Below, piece by piece: positions 7,654 to 14,829 of a stretch of DNA of 31,244 nucleotides. The notes below the pieces were generated by a model that searched no databases, had not been told where the DNA came from, and was given only the letters and a program-made list of their open reading frames with translations. Both the position numbers and the translations under genes were made by a program. Position 1 is the stretch's first letter. Every line of letters starts with the position of its first letter. The DNA lies in contig DHJC01000025.1 in assembly GCA_002404155.1 (NCBI GenBank), positions 10,262 to 41,505 of the forward strand, in the 5' to 3' direction. The stretch is from Chloroflexi bacterium UBA4730. Lineage in GTDB: Bacteria > Chloroflexota > Limnocylindria > P2-11E.

Positions 7654-8619
7654 TTGGACAGCACTGGGCTCAGCCGGCAGGTCGCCGGCGTCGCCGAGAA
7701 CGTCGAGCGGGTCATCTTCGGCAAGCACCACGAGGTCGAGCTCGCGATCGTCGCGCTGCTCTGCCGCGGTCACATCCTCGTCGAGGACGTTCCCGGCACC
7801 GGCAAGACGGTCCTGGCGAAGGCCCTCGCCCGCTCGCTCGGCTGCAGCTTCCGCCGGATCCAGTTCACCCCGGACCTCCTCCCGTCGGACGTGACCGGTG
7901 TCTCGATCTTCAACCAGCAGCGCAGCACGTTCGAGTTCCGGGCCGGTCCGGTGATGAGCCAGATCGTCCTGGCCGACGAGATCAACCGGGCGACCCCGAA
8001 GACCCAGTCCGCGCTGCTCGAGGCGATGGAGGAGCGGCAGGTCACCGTCGACGGCACCACCTATCAGCTGCCCGACCCGTTCCTCGTCATGGCGACGCAG
8101 AACCCGATCGAATACGAAGGGACGTTCCCGCTCCCCGAGGCCCAGCTCGACCGGTTCTTCATCCGGCTGCAGCTCGGGTACCCGAAGCCCAAGGAAGAGG
8201 TCGACATCCTCGATGCGCAGCGCGTGCATCATCCGCTCGACAGCATCGGGCAGGTCATGAGCTCGGACGAGCTCCTCCAGGCGCAGGCCGGCGCGCGCGA
8301 TGTGCACATCGCGGAAGCCGTGAAGCAGTACGTCGTGGCGGTCGTCGGCGCGACGCGCTCGCACCCAGATGTTTATCTCGGCGCGTCTCCCCGCGGCTCC
8401 CTCGCCCTCGCGCGCGCCGCCCAGGCGTACGCCGCGGTCCGGGGCCGCGACTACGTCATGCCGGACGACGTGAAGGCGCTCGCCGGCCCGACCCTCGCGC
8501 ACCGGCTCATCCTCCAGCCTCAGGCGCGGTTGAAGGACCTCGCGCAGACCACGGTGATCGCCGAGGTCCTCGCGAGCGTGCCGGTGGAGCTCGGTTCGCC
8601 GACGGCGCTGCGGGCCTAG
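7654..8619 (+). CDS. MoxR family AAA+ ATPase
   Basis: 321 residues from a TTG at 7654 that follows GGGGG at a spacing of eight bases; an in-frame TTG at 7618 is the alternative. MoxR ATPases are cytoplasmic chaperone-like AAA+ proteins linked to metal insertion or protein complex assembly. Motifs: Walker A EDVPGTGKTVLAKAL, the PSDVTGVSIFNQ insert typical of MoxR, Walker B LADEINRATPKTQSALLEAMEE, sensor 1 ATQNPIEYEGTFPLPEAQLDRF, and sensor 2 SPRGSLALARAAQAYA. It is followed after three bases by a DUF58 gene and then a transglutaminase, the standard MoxR operon order. Function of the trio is not settled in any organism of this kind. Confidence 0.93.
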   Translation: MDSTGLSRQVAGVAENVERVIFGKHHEVELAIVALLCRGHILVEDVPGTGKTVLAKALARSLGCSFRRIQFTPDLLPSDVTGVSIFNQQRSTFEFRAGPVMSQIVLADEINRATPKTQSALLEAMEERQVTVDGTTYQLPDPFLVMATQNPIEYEGTFPLPEAQLDRFFIRLQLGYPKPKEEVDILDAQRVHHPLDSIGQVMSSDELLQAQAGARDVHIAEAVKQYVVAVVGATRSHPDVYLGASPRGSLALARAAQAYAAVRGRDYVMPDDVKALAGPTLAHRLILQPQARLKDLAQTTVIAEVLASVPVELGSPTALRA

Positions 8620-8622
8620 GGC

Positions 8623-9831
8623 ATGCGCCCCTGGCACTTCGCGGTCCTCTGGGTCGGGATCTTCATCGCCGCCGTCGCGAGCGGGGTGGAGCTTCTCAGC
8701 TATCTGTCGTATCTCCTGCTGTTCGTCGGAGCCGCGATGTGGGTGACGGCGCGGCTCACGCTCGAAGGCCTCACCATCAAGCGGACCGTCGGCCAGGCCT
8801 ACGCGCACCTCGGCGACAAGATCGACCTCAACTACGAGCTGCGCAACGACCACCGGCTCGGCAAGCTCTGGGTCGAGGTGAGCGAGCAGTCCAACTGGCC
8901 CGAGCCGCTCACCGGCCGGGTGCTCTCCATCGCGGGCCGGGGCTCGACCCGGCGCTGGAAGGTGAGCGTTCCGGCGCTGCGCCGCGGCCGCTTTCACCTC
9001 GGACCGATCGTGCTGCGCTCCGGGGATCCGTTCGGCCTGTTCGCGACGATCGCGCGGATCCCCGCGGACGCTTTGATCCTCGTGTATCCGAAGGTGCTGC
9101 CGCTCCCGTTCTGGCAGCTCCCGGGCTCGTTCCTCGAGGGCAACGTCCTCACCGGTCAGCGCTCGCTCCAGTCCACCTCGATGGTCATGGGCATTCGCGA
9201 CTACCGCCCGGGGGACGCGGTGAACCGGATCCACTGGCCGTCGTCGGTCCGGCACCGCGGCCTGTACGTGAAGGAGTTCGAGCTCGACAAGACGGCCGAC
9301 CTGTGGATCTACCTCGACCTCGAGCGCCATTGGCACCGCGGCGAGGGCGAGACCTCGACCGAGGAGCGTGCCGTGACCGTGGCGGCGTCGGTCGTGGCCA
9401 AGGCCCTCCACGAGCACCGCAATGTCGGGCTCGTCACGACGGGCGTGCGCGCGGAGATCCTCCACCCGGATCGCGGGACGAAACAATTCGGCAGGCTCAT
9501 GCAGTACCTCGCTGAGGTGTCTGTTGGTGGGTCGCGCACGATCGCCGAGGTCATGGTCGAGACGCTCCCGCGTCTCCGCCGTGGCGCGTCGGTGCTCCTC
9601 ATCACCCCGTCACTCGACCGGGCGTGGGTCCGGCCCGCAAGTACGCTGCGCGAGTCGTCGATCTCGACCCAGGCCGTGCTCGTCGGCTCGCAGGACACCG
9701 ACGAGCGCGACCGGGCGCGACGTCACGCGCTCCTCGGCGAGCTCGCGGTGGCCGGCGTGCGCACGGCGCACCTGCTGCCGAGCATGAACATCGAGGACTT
9801 GTTCCACGAGGCGATGAATGCGATCGCCTGA
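8623..9831 (+). CDS. DUF58 domain membrane protein
   Basis: 402 residues. Two adjacent membrane segments near the N terminus (about 5-45, FAVLWVGIFIAAVASGVELL then SYLSYLLLFVGAAMWVTA), an extracellular or cytoplasmic beta-rich stretch, then the DUF58 core with LRSGDPFGLFATIARI, ILVYPKVLPLP and the diagnostic GIRDYRPGDAVNRIHWPSSVRH at about 190-211. The C-terminal part is a von Willebrand A-like fold (DLWIYLDLERH, VLLITPS). The DUF58 partner is normally encoded just after MoxR, as here. Its last 14 bases overlap the transglutaminase start. Biochemical role unknown. Confidence 0.9.
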   Translation: MRPWHFAVLWVGIFIAAVASGVELLSYLSYLLLFVGAAMWVTARLTLEGLTIKRTVGQAYAHLGDKIDLNYELRNDHRLGKLWVEVSEQSNWPEPLTGRVLSIAGRGSTRRWKVSVPALRRGRFHLGPIVLRSGDPFGLFATIARIPADALILVYPKVLPLPFWQLPGSFLEGNVLTGQRSLQSTSMVMGIRDYRPGDAVNRIHWPSSVRHRGLYVKEFELDKTADLWIYLDLERHWHRGEGETSTEERAVTVAASVVAKALHEHRNVGLVTTGVRAEILHPDRGTKQFGRLMQYLAEVSVGGSRTIAEVMVETLPRLRRGASVLLITPSLDRAWVRPASTLRESSISTQAVLVGSQDTDERDRARRHALLGELAVAGVRTAHLLPSMNIEDLFHEAMNAIA

Positions 9832-12082
9832 CCTCTTCCTCGGATCGGTGAAACGGTCGCTGTTCCCGCCGATGGACGCTCGCCGCCTTGGCTTCCGGGG
9901 CGGGTGGGCGGCGCTGCCGATCTACCTCGTCATGATCCTCATCTACCCGGCCTCGCTCGCCCAGGCGGGATGGGTCGACCTGAACGCGCAGTTCACCTAC
10001 ATCGCCGTCGCGGGCGCGGTGCTCGGCACCGTCGTCGGCAACGGCCGGATGCGGACCCGACGCGCGACGCTGCTCGGCGCCATCGCGGGGACGCTCACGG
10101 TCGTCGTGTTCACGATCATCGCGTCCGACGGGGGCACGCTCCACGCGAAGACGGTGGATCTCGCGACGCACGTGAACAACTGGGTGACCCAGATCCTGGC
10201 GGGCGAATCGGCGAATGACCCGAGCGTGTTCGTGCTCCTTCTCGGCGCGACGTGCTGGGCAAGCGTCTACATGGGCGCGTTCGCGCTCGCGCGCGAGCAC
10301 CGGCCGTGGGACGCGGTCGTGTTCAGCGGCATCTGCCTCACCGTGAACGTGTCGCTCGCGCTCACGTCGCTGTACTTCGATCTCATCCTCTACACCCTGC
10401 TCGCGCTCGTGCTCCTCACCCGGCTCCACATCGTCAACCTCAGCGAGCGCTGGGAGCGCCAGAACATCGTTCCGGCGGGCGACATGGACTGGCGGCTGCT
10501 GCGCGGCGGGCTCACCTGGACGCTCGTCCTGATCCTCATGGCCTTCTTCACGCCGCGCATCGCCGCCGCGGACCTCGTCTCCAACGCGTTCAGCACGTTC
10601 GACGCGCCGTACCAGCGCCTGGAGACCGAGTGGCAGCGCTTTTTCGCCGGGGTGTCCGGACCGAGCCGGCTGCAGGGCGTGTCGTTTTCCGACGCGATCC
10701 GCCTCGGTCAAGCGCCCAACCTCGGCGATCGGATCGTGTTCTACGTCGACGCGCCGGCGCCGCACTTCTGGCGGGCCGTGACCTACGACTTCTACACCGG
10801 TGCCGGCTGGCGCACGACGGAGACCGACCGCGTCGACAAGGTCACGCCGCCCAGCACCGAGCGCGAGAAGCAGGACGCGACGTTCGAGATCGTCGTGCCG
10901 CACTCGAACCTGCTCTTCGGCGCCAACGAGCCGTCCAAGGTGAACGTGCCGTTCCAATTCCAGACCGGCGATGACCGCGCCTACTCGACCTCGTTGCGCG
11001 CGGTGAACCGGAACCAGGCGCAGGGCACGTACACGACGACGTCGCTCGTCTCGATCGCGACGAAGGAAGAGCTGCGCAAGGCGTCGACCGCCTACCCCGC
11101 GACGATCAAGTCCAAGTACCTGCAGCTCCCCTCGAGCATCCCGGCGCGGGTGCTGGACCTCGCGCAGAAGATCACGGCCACCAAAGTGACGCCGTACGAC
11201 AAGGCCGAGGCGATCGAATCGTACCTGCGCAACACATACAAGTACTCGACCGTTGTGAAGTCGGCACCCGCGGGGCGCGATCCCGTCGACTACTTCCTGT
11301 TCGATCTGAAGGCCGACTTCTGCGAGTACTTCGCATCGTCGATGGCCGTCATGCTCCGTGAGGTCGGCGTCCCTGCGCGTGTGGTCGAGGGCTTCACCGC
11401 GGGCGAGTTGGACAGTGGCAACCGGTACGTCGTACGCGAGCTGAACGCGCACGCCTGGGTCGAGGCCTACTTCCCGTCGTACGGCTGGATCGAATTCGAG
11501 CCGACCCCGTCCGAGCTCCCATTCGACCGCGCCGAGACCTCCGCGGACACCACGAACCCGGACGGCAGTCCGAAGAATCCGAACGGCCGTGCGGACAGCC
11601 AGGGACTCGCCGGCCGGGACAACTCCCCGGATCCGGGCGCCGGTGGCGTCGACGACACGCCGCCGGACGTGAGCGGCAGCCTCTCGCAGCCCGTGGACCC
11701 GCGGCCCGCGCTCGCGGTGCTCTCGGCGCTGCTCGTCGCGCTCTTCGTCGCACTCGTGCGGTTCGAGCTGCGGTTCCGCGGCCTCGGCACGATCGACTCG
11801 GCCTGGGGCAAGACTCGGCTCCTGGGCGCGTACGCCGGCCATGCCGCGCGGCCGTCCCAGACGCCGTACGAGTACGCGGACGCGATGGGACGCGAGATCC
11901 CGGACGTGCACGAGCCGCTCCGCACGATCGCGCACGCCCGCGTCCAGGATCGCTACTCGCCGGGTGGCGCGACCGAGGCCGAACGCGATGCCGCCGCGGT
12001 GGCGTGGCGCAAGGTCGCGCGCGTGTTCGTGACGCTGCTGCCGACCCGGATCGTCCGCGCCTTGTCGAAGCTCGTCAGATAG
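9818..12082 (+). CDS. Membrane-bound transglutaminase-like protein (TgpA/DUF3488 type)
   Basis: 754 residues. The first 250 hold about six or seven membrane helices (for example AALPIYLVMILIYPASLAQA and TLVLILMAFFTPRIAA). An extracytoplasmic region follows, then a transglutaminase core with Cys502 in ADFCEYFASSMAVML and His545 in NAHAWVEAYF. The third position lies in WIEFEPTPSE, where Glu stands in the place often held by Asp. After an Asp/Pro/Gly-rich linker, a last membrane helix (ALAVLSALLVALFVALVRF, about 630-650) leads to a cytoplasmic tail of the DUF4129 kind. The likely role is extracellular protein processing or cross-linking together with MoxR and DUF58. The ATG overlaps the DUF58 gene; a later Met (MDARRLGF) is possible. 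Confidence 0.9.
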   Translation: MRSPDLFLGSVKRSLFPPMDARRLGFRGGWAALPIYLVMILIYPASLAQAGWVDLNAQFTYIAVAGAVLGTVVGNGRMRTRRATLLGAIAGTLTVVVFTIIASDGGTLHAKTVDLATHVNNWVTQILAGESANDPSVFVLLLGATCWASVYMGAFALAREHRPWDAVVFSGICLTVNVSLALTSLYFDLILYTLLALVLLTRLHIVNLSERWERQNIVPAGDMDWRLLRGGLTWTLVLILMAFFTPRIAAADLVSNAFSTFDAPYQRLETEWQRFFAGVSGPSRLQGVSFSDAIRLGQAPNLGDRIVFYVDAPAPHFWRAVTYDFYTGAGWRTTETDRVDKVTPPSTEREKQDATFEIVVPHSNLLFGANEPSKVNVPFQFQTGDDRAYSTSLRAVNRNQAQGTYTTTSLVSIATKEELRKASTAYPATIKSKYLQLPSSIPARVLDLAQKITATKVTPYDKAEAIESYLRNTYKYSTVVKSAPAGRDPVDYFLFDLKADFCEYFASSMAVMLREVGVPARVVEGFTAGELDSGNRYVVRELNAHAWVEAYFPSYGWIEFEPTPSELPFDRAETSADTTNPDGSPKNPNGRADSQGLAGRDNSPDPGAGGVDDTPPDVSGSLSQPVDPRPALAVLSALLVALFVALVRFELRFRGLGTIDSAWGKTRLLGAYAGHAARPSQTPYEYADAMGREIPDVHEPLRTIAHARVQDRYSPGGATEAERDAAAVAWRKVARVFVTLLPTRIVRALSKLVR

Positions 12083-12552
12083 ACGCCGGGCATCCGAACG
12101 TCGCGCGCGTGAGCGCGCACGCGGCCGCGCGCGGGGTACCGATCGCCGTCACGCGATTCACGGCGACCACCCGGACAGCGCAGGACGCGGCGCAGCAGAT
12201 CGGCTGCACGGTCGCAGAGATCGTGAAGAGCCTGGTGTTCCTGGCCGACGGCGCGCCCGTGGTCGTGCTCTGCTCCGGCGCCGATCGCGTTGACGAGTCC
12301 AAGCTGCGCGAGCACCTCGGCACGAAGAGTGTCCGACGTGCGACGGCCGACGAAGCCAAGTCAGCGACGGGCTTCGCGATCGGCGGCGTGCCGCCCTTCG
12401 GCCACGTCGCGGACCTGCGGGTCGTCGTCGACCGGGGCCTGCTTGAGCTCACGACAGTCTGGGCCGCAGCCGGCCTGCCCGACGCGGTGTTCCCGATCGC
12501 GCCCGCCGAGCTCGTCCGACTGTCAGATGCGACCAACGCGGACGTCACGTGA
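12079..12552 (+). CDS. YbaK/ProX aminoacyl-tRNA deacylase-like protein
   Basis: A YbaK/EbsC family protein, which hydrolyses mischarged tRNA (typically Cys- or Ala-tRNAPro). Visible signatures are TRTAQDAAQQIGCTVAEIVKSLVFLADG with the conserved Lys, then GADRVDESKLREHLG and ATGFAIGGVPPFGH, and the closing VFPIAPAELVRLSDA. The family's usual first residues, HPNVxRV, are encoded from 12091, upstream of the only nearby GTG (12109). No ATG, GTG or TTG lies between 12004 and 12109 in frame. The ATA at 12079 overlaps the transglutaminase stop as ATAG and gives 157 residues, the normal family length. GTG 12004 (79-base overlap) or GTG 12109 (loses HPNV) are the conventional choices. Function confident, start not. 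Confidence 0.87.
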   Translation: MDAGHPNVARVSAHAAARGVPIAVTRFTATTRTAQDAAQQIGCTVAEIVKSLVFLADGAPVVVLCSGADRVDESKLREHLGTKSVRRATADEAKSATGFAIGGVPPFGHVADLRVVVDRGLLELTTVWAAAGLPDAVFPIAPAELVRLSDATNADVT

Positions 12553-12557
12553 CGGCC

Positions 12558-12682
12558 GGGCGTGCGGTGATGAGGGGCGGCCGGCGTCCGACGAGCGACG
12601 GCTCGTCCGTCAGGGACGGCCGAAACCGTTGACGCACCTGACGAGCGAGCGAGGCGGATGCCCGTCGCCCCCTCACGCCCGC
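12558..12682 (+). repeat. Structured intergenic repeat, copy B
   Basis: A 125-base element matching copy A in length and layout. Outer stem GGGCGTG 12558-12564 with CACGCCC 12674-12680. An inner part runs from AGGGGCGG at 12573 and pairs with the complement near 12661-12673, with a bulge, a G-U pair and one mismatch. Hairpin ACGAGC-GACG-GCTCGT at 12591-12606, third stem CGTCAGG 12608-12614 with CCTGACG 12637-12643, and the block GACGAGCGAGCGAG from 12640. Its right end contains an ATG at 12658 that is in frame with the next gene. Confidence 0.75.
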
Positions 12683-13656
12683 GAACGCCAGTGAGGATCT
12701 TCGCGACCGGGACGACCGGCTTCCTCGGGAGCGTCGTCGCAGAGCAGCTGCGGGCACGCGGGGACACCGTCGTCGCGCTCGTCAGAGATCCCGTGAAGGC
12801 CAACCTCCTCCGACGCGCCGGTCGCGAAGTCATCGTTGGGGACCTCGCCGATCCCGATGCCTTGCATCGGGGCTGCGAGGGCTGCGATGCCGTCGTCCAC
12901 GCCGGGGCCATTTATGAAGTTGGCATCGGCGCGCCAAGGCGCGTTGACATGTATGAGGCCAACGTGAACGGCACGGAGCGGCTGCTTGCGGCCGCGCTCG
13001 CAGCTCGCGTGCCGAAGGTCGTTCATGTCTCTTCGATCGTCGTGTTCGGCGATACCAAAGGATCCGTCGTCGATGAGACGTATCGGCGGACCAGCGGTTA
13101 CACGTCGTACTACGAGGAGACGAAGACGCTCGCGCACCGCGTCGCGGAGGGCTACGTCGAGCGCGGACTGCCGGTGGCCATCGCCCAGCCGGGGCAGGTC
13201 TACGGACCTGGCGACCACTCCGGCATCGGCAGGCTCTTCCGCCGCGCGGCGGCGGGGAAGCTGCCGGTGCTCACGTTCGGCGACCTCGGGCTCAGCTTCG
13301 TGCACGTCGCCGACGTGGCCGCTGGCATCGCCCGGCTCATCGACGGTGGCCGACCTGGTCAGGCCTACGTGCTCGGTGGCGAGATGGCGACGCTCCGCGA
13401 GGCGGTGCGGGTCGTCGCGTCGCTCGCGGGCAAGCCCGCGCCGCGGTTCGAGGTGCCGTCGTCGATCCTGCGCGTCGCGGCCCGGCTCCCGCCGGATGTC
13501 GCCGAGGTGGTGCGGTCCGCGGACGGGGTCACGTTCTGGGCGACCGACGCGAAGGCCCGCGCGGAGCTTGGCTACGCGCCGCGCTCCCTCCGTGAGGGGC
13601 TGGTCAGCTACCGGTCGTCGTCGTCCCCGTCGTCCTCTTCGAACTCGTCAGAGTAG
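12658..13656 (+). CDS. NAD(P)-dependent epimerase/dehydratase (extended SDR)
   Basis: 332 residues if started at ATG 12658, which follows GAGGCGG; the recognisable fold begins at GTG 12691 (VRIFATGTTGFLGS), which may be the true start. Extended short-chain dehydrogenase with Rossmann motif GTTGFLG, DLADPDAL (an acidic residue binding the adenosine), VHVSSIVVFG and the catalytic pair YYEETK (Tyr and Lys). It resembles the dihydroflavonol reductase or hopanoid HpnA-like subgroup of sugar and lipid-modifying enzymes; the substrate is not evident. The last 13 residues are Ser-rich and lie in a 49-base overlap with the oppositely oriented small gene. ATG 12658 is inside a repeat element that also has an ATG at this place in its other copy, where it heads no gene. 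Confidence 0.88.
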   Translation: MPVAPSRPRTPVRIFATGTTGFLGSVVAEQLRARGDTVVALVRDPVKANLLRRAGREVIVGDLADPDALHRGCEGCDAVVHAGAIYEVGIGAPRRVDMYEANVNGTERLLAAALAARVPKVVHVSSIVVFGDTKGSVVDETYRRTSGYTSYYEETKTLAHRVAEGYVERGLPVAIAQPGQVYGPGDHSGIGRLFRRAAAGKLPVLTFGDLGLSFVHVADVAAGIARLIDGGRPGQAYVLGGEMATLREAVRVVASLAGKPAPRFEVPSSILRVAARLPPDVAEVVRSADGVTFWATDAKARAELGYAPRSLREGLVSYRSSSSPSSSSNSSE

Positions 13657-13919
13657 AAGCCGAGCTCCTCGGACTTGAAGACGGTCACGAGGAAGTCCTC
13701 GCGCTCCGGGTCGTGCGTCTGCACGAGCTCCTCGTCAAGCTGATCGATGAGCGCCTGCAGCTCGTCGTCGGTGAGATCCACCTCGAGGAGGAGCGTCGCA
13801 TTCACCTCGAATCGGCCGTAATGGAGATCGACGCGACCGACACGGCGCGCGCCACCATAGATCGCGAAGATCTCGCTCGACTCCGTTCTGACGGTCCGTT
13901 CGAAGCGTGCGGCTTCCAT
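13608..13919 (-). CDS. Small acidic protein of unknown function
   Basis: 103 residues, no family recognised. It reads as a folded alpha/beta protein: an N-terminal strand-rich part (RFERTVRTESSEIFAIYG, then RVDLHYG and VNATLLLEVDL), a helix (TDDELQALIDQLDEEL), FLVTVFKSEELGFYS, and a strongly acidic tail ending EEDDGDDDDR. Coding support comes from the balanced composition, the alternating hydrophobic pattern, and a near-consensus -10 box just upstream of the ATG. There is no signal peptide or membrane segment, so it is probably cytoplasmic. It is convergent with the epimerase, whose Ser-rich tail is encoded on the opposite strand of the Asp-rich tail. It is divergent from the LLM oxidoreductase. 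Confidence 0.75.
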   Translation of the reverse strand: MEAARFERTVRTESSEIFAIYGGARRVGRVDLHYGRFEVNATLLLEVDLTDDELQALIDQLDEELVQTHDPEREDFLVTVFKSEELGFYSDEFEEDDGDDDDR

Positions 13920-13928
13920 GAGGCGAGG

Positions 13929-13934
13929 ACTATA
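13929..13934 (-). promoter_or_regulatory. -10 box of the small acidic protein gene, leaderless arrangement
   Basis: TATAGT on the minus strand (five of six consensus) with nine bases between it and the ATG at 13919. Transcription would begin at about the start codon, giving a leaderless mRNA; no ribosome site is present. The -35 region is not recognisable. Confidence 0.45.
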
Positions 13935-13959
13935 CGACGCGGCGGCGCCTCATCGCCGC

Positions 13960-13965
13960 TAGGCT
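13960..13965 (+). promoter_or_regulatory. -10 box of the LLM oxidoreductase, leaderless arrangement
   Basis: TAGGCT (TANNNT pattern) six bases before the GTG at 13972, so the expected transcript starts at the GTG. This is the leaderless layout common in actinobacteria and Deinococcus-like phyla. It lies back to back with the minus-strand box in a 52-base gap. Confidence 0.4.
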
Positions 13966-13971
13966 CGTGTC

Positions 13972-14819
13972 GTGCATCCGCTCCACGTTGGCCTCAAGCT
14001 CTCGCCGCAGATCCATCCGATCGCGACGCACCGCGCGGTCTGGCGCATCGCCGACGACGCCGGCTTCGACGGCCTCTGGGGCTTCGATCATCTGCTCGCC
14101 CTGGGCGGGGATCCGACCCAACCGGTCTTCGAGGGCTGGGCGATGCTCGCGGCGATGGCCGAGGCGCGAGGCGGGTGCGCATCGGCCTGATGGTCACCGG
14201 CAACCTGTACCGCCACCCCGGGCTGCTCGCGAAGCTCGGCGTCACCGTCGACCACCTTTCGAACGGCCGGCTCGAGATGGGCATCGGCGCCGCGTGGAAC
14301 GAGCCGGAGTTCAAGGAGCTCGGGATGGAGTTCCCGCCGCTCGGCGAGCGTATCGGCCGCTTCGGCGAAGCGGTTCGCGTCATCAAGCGGCTCTGGACGC
14401 AGGACCGCGCGAGCTTCACGGGCAAGTACTACACGCTCACCGACGCGATCGCCGAGCCGAAGCCGGTCCAGAAGCCGCATCCGCCGATCTGGATCGGCGG
14501 CTCCGGTCCGCAGCGGACGCTGAAGATCGTCGCGCGGCACGGCGACGTGTGGAACTCCAACGCCGGTGAGATGGAGAAGACCATCTCCCTGTCGAAGATC
14601 CTCGACGAGCACTGCCACGCCGTCGGCCGCGATCCAACTGCGGTACGCCGCTCGGTCCAGTTCCGCCTCACGACCGTGGACGAATCGCTGAAGACCGCGG
14701 AGACCTACCTGAAAGCGGGCTTCACCGAGCAGATCGTCATGCTCGGCGGTCCTGACCCGGTCACGAACGCGGAGGTCGCCGCGAAGGAGCTGCTGCCGCG
14801 GATGCGGGCGCTGGGCTAG
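13972..14819 (+). pseudogene. LLM class (F420-type) flavin-dependent oxidoreductase, split by a frameshift
   Basis: The N-terminal part runs from GTG 13972 (MHPLHVGLKLSPQI, RIADDAGFDGLWGFDHLL, AMLAAMAEA) to a stop at 14190. The rest continues in another frame from about 14163 (RRVRIGLMVTGNLYRHPGLLAK, DHLSNGRLEMGIGAAWNEPEF, KPHPPIWIGGSGPQRTLKIVARHGDVWN) to 14819. Joined, the two parts make one complete luciferase-like monooxygenase-fold protein of about 282 residues, of the group usually annotated as probable F420-dependent oxidoreductases. Adding one base after the GCG at 14164-14166 restores EATRRVRIG, the usual family wording at this point. The lesion is therefore a single-base deletion, real or from assembly. 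Codon use on both sides looks intact, so any inactivation is recent. Substrate unknown. Confidence 0.85.
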
Positions 14820-14829
14820 GTGGTACCCG

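Noticed and set aside
7117..9486. Minus-strand open frame of 789 codons opposite pbpA, moxR and DUF58
   Set aside because: Arg/Asp/Glu-rich composition with no family motif, and it lies opposite three genes with complete active-site motifs. Long antisense frames are expected at this G+C content. The same holds for 9602-11935 and 25562-27481.
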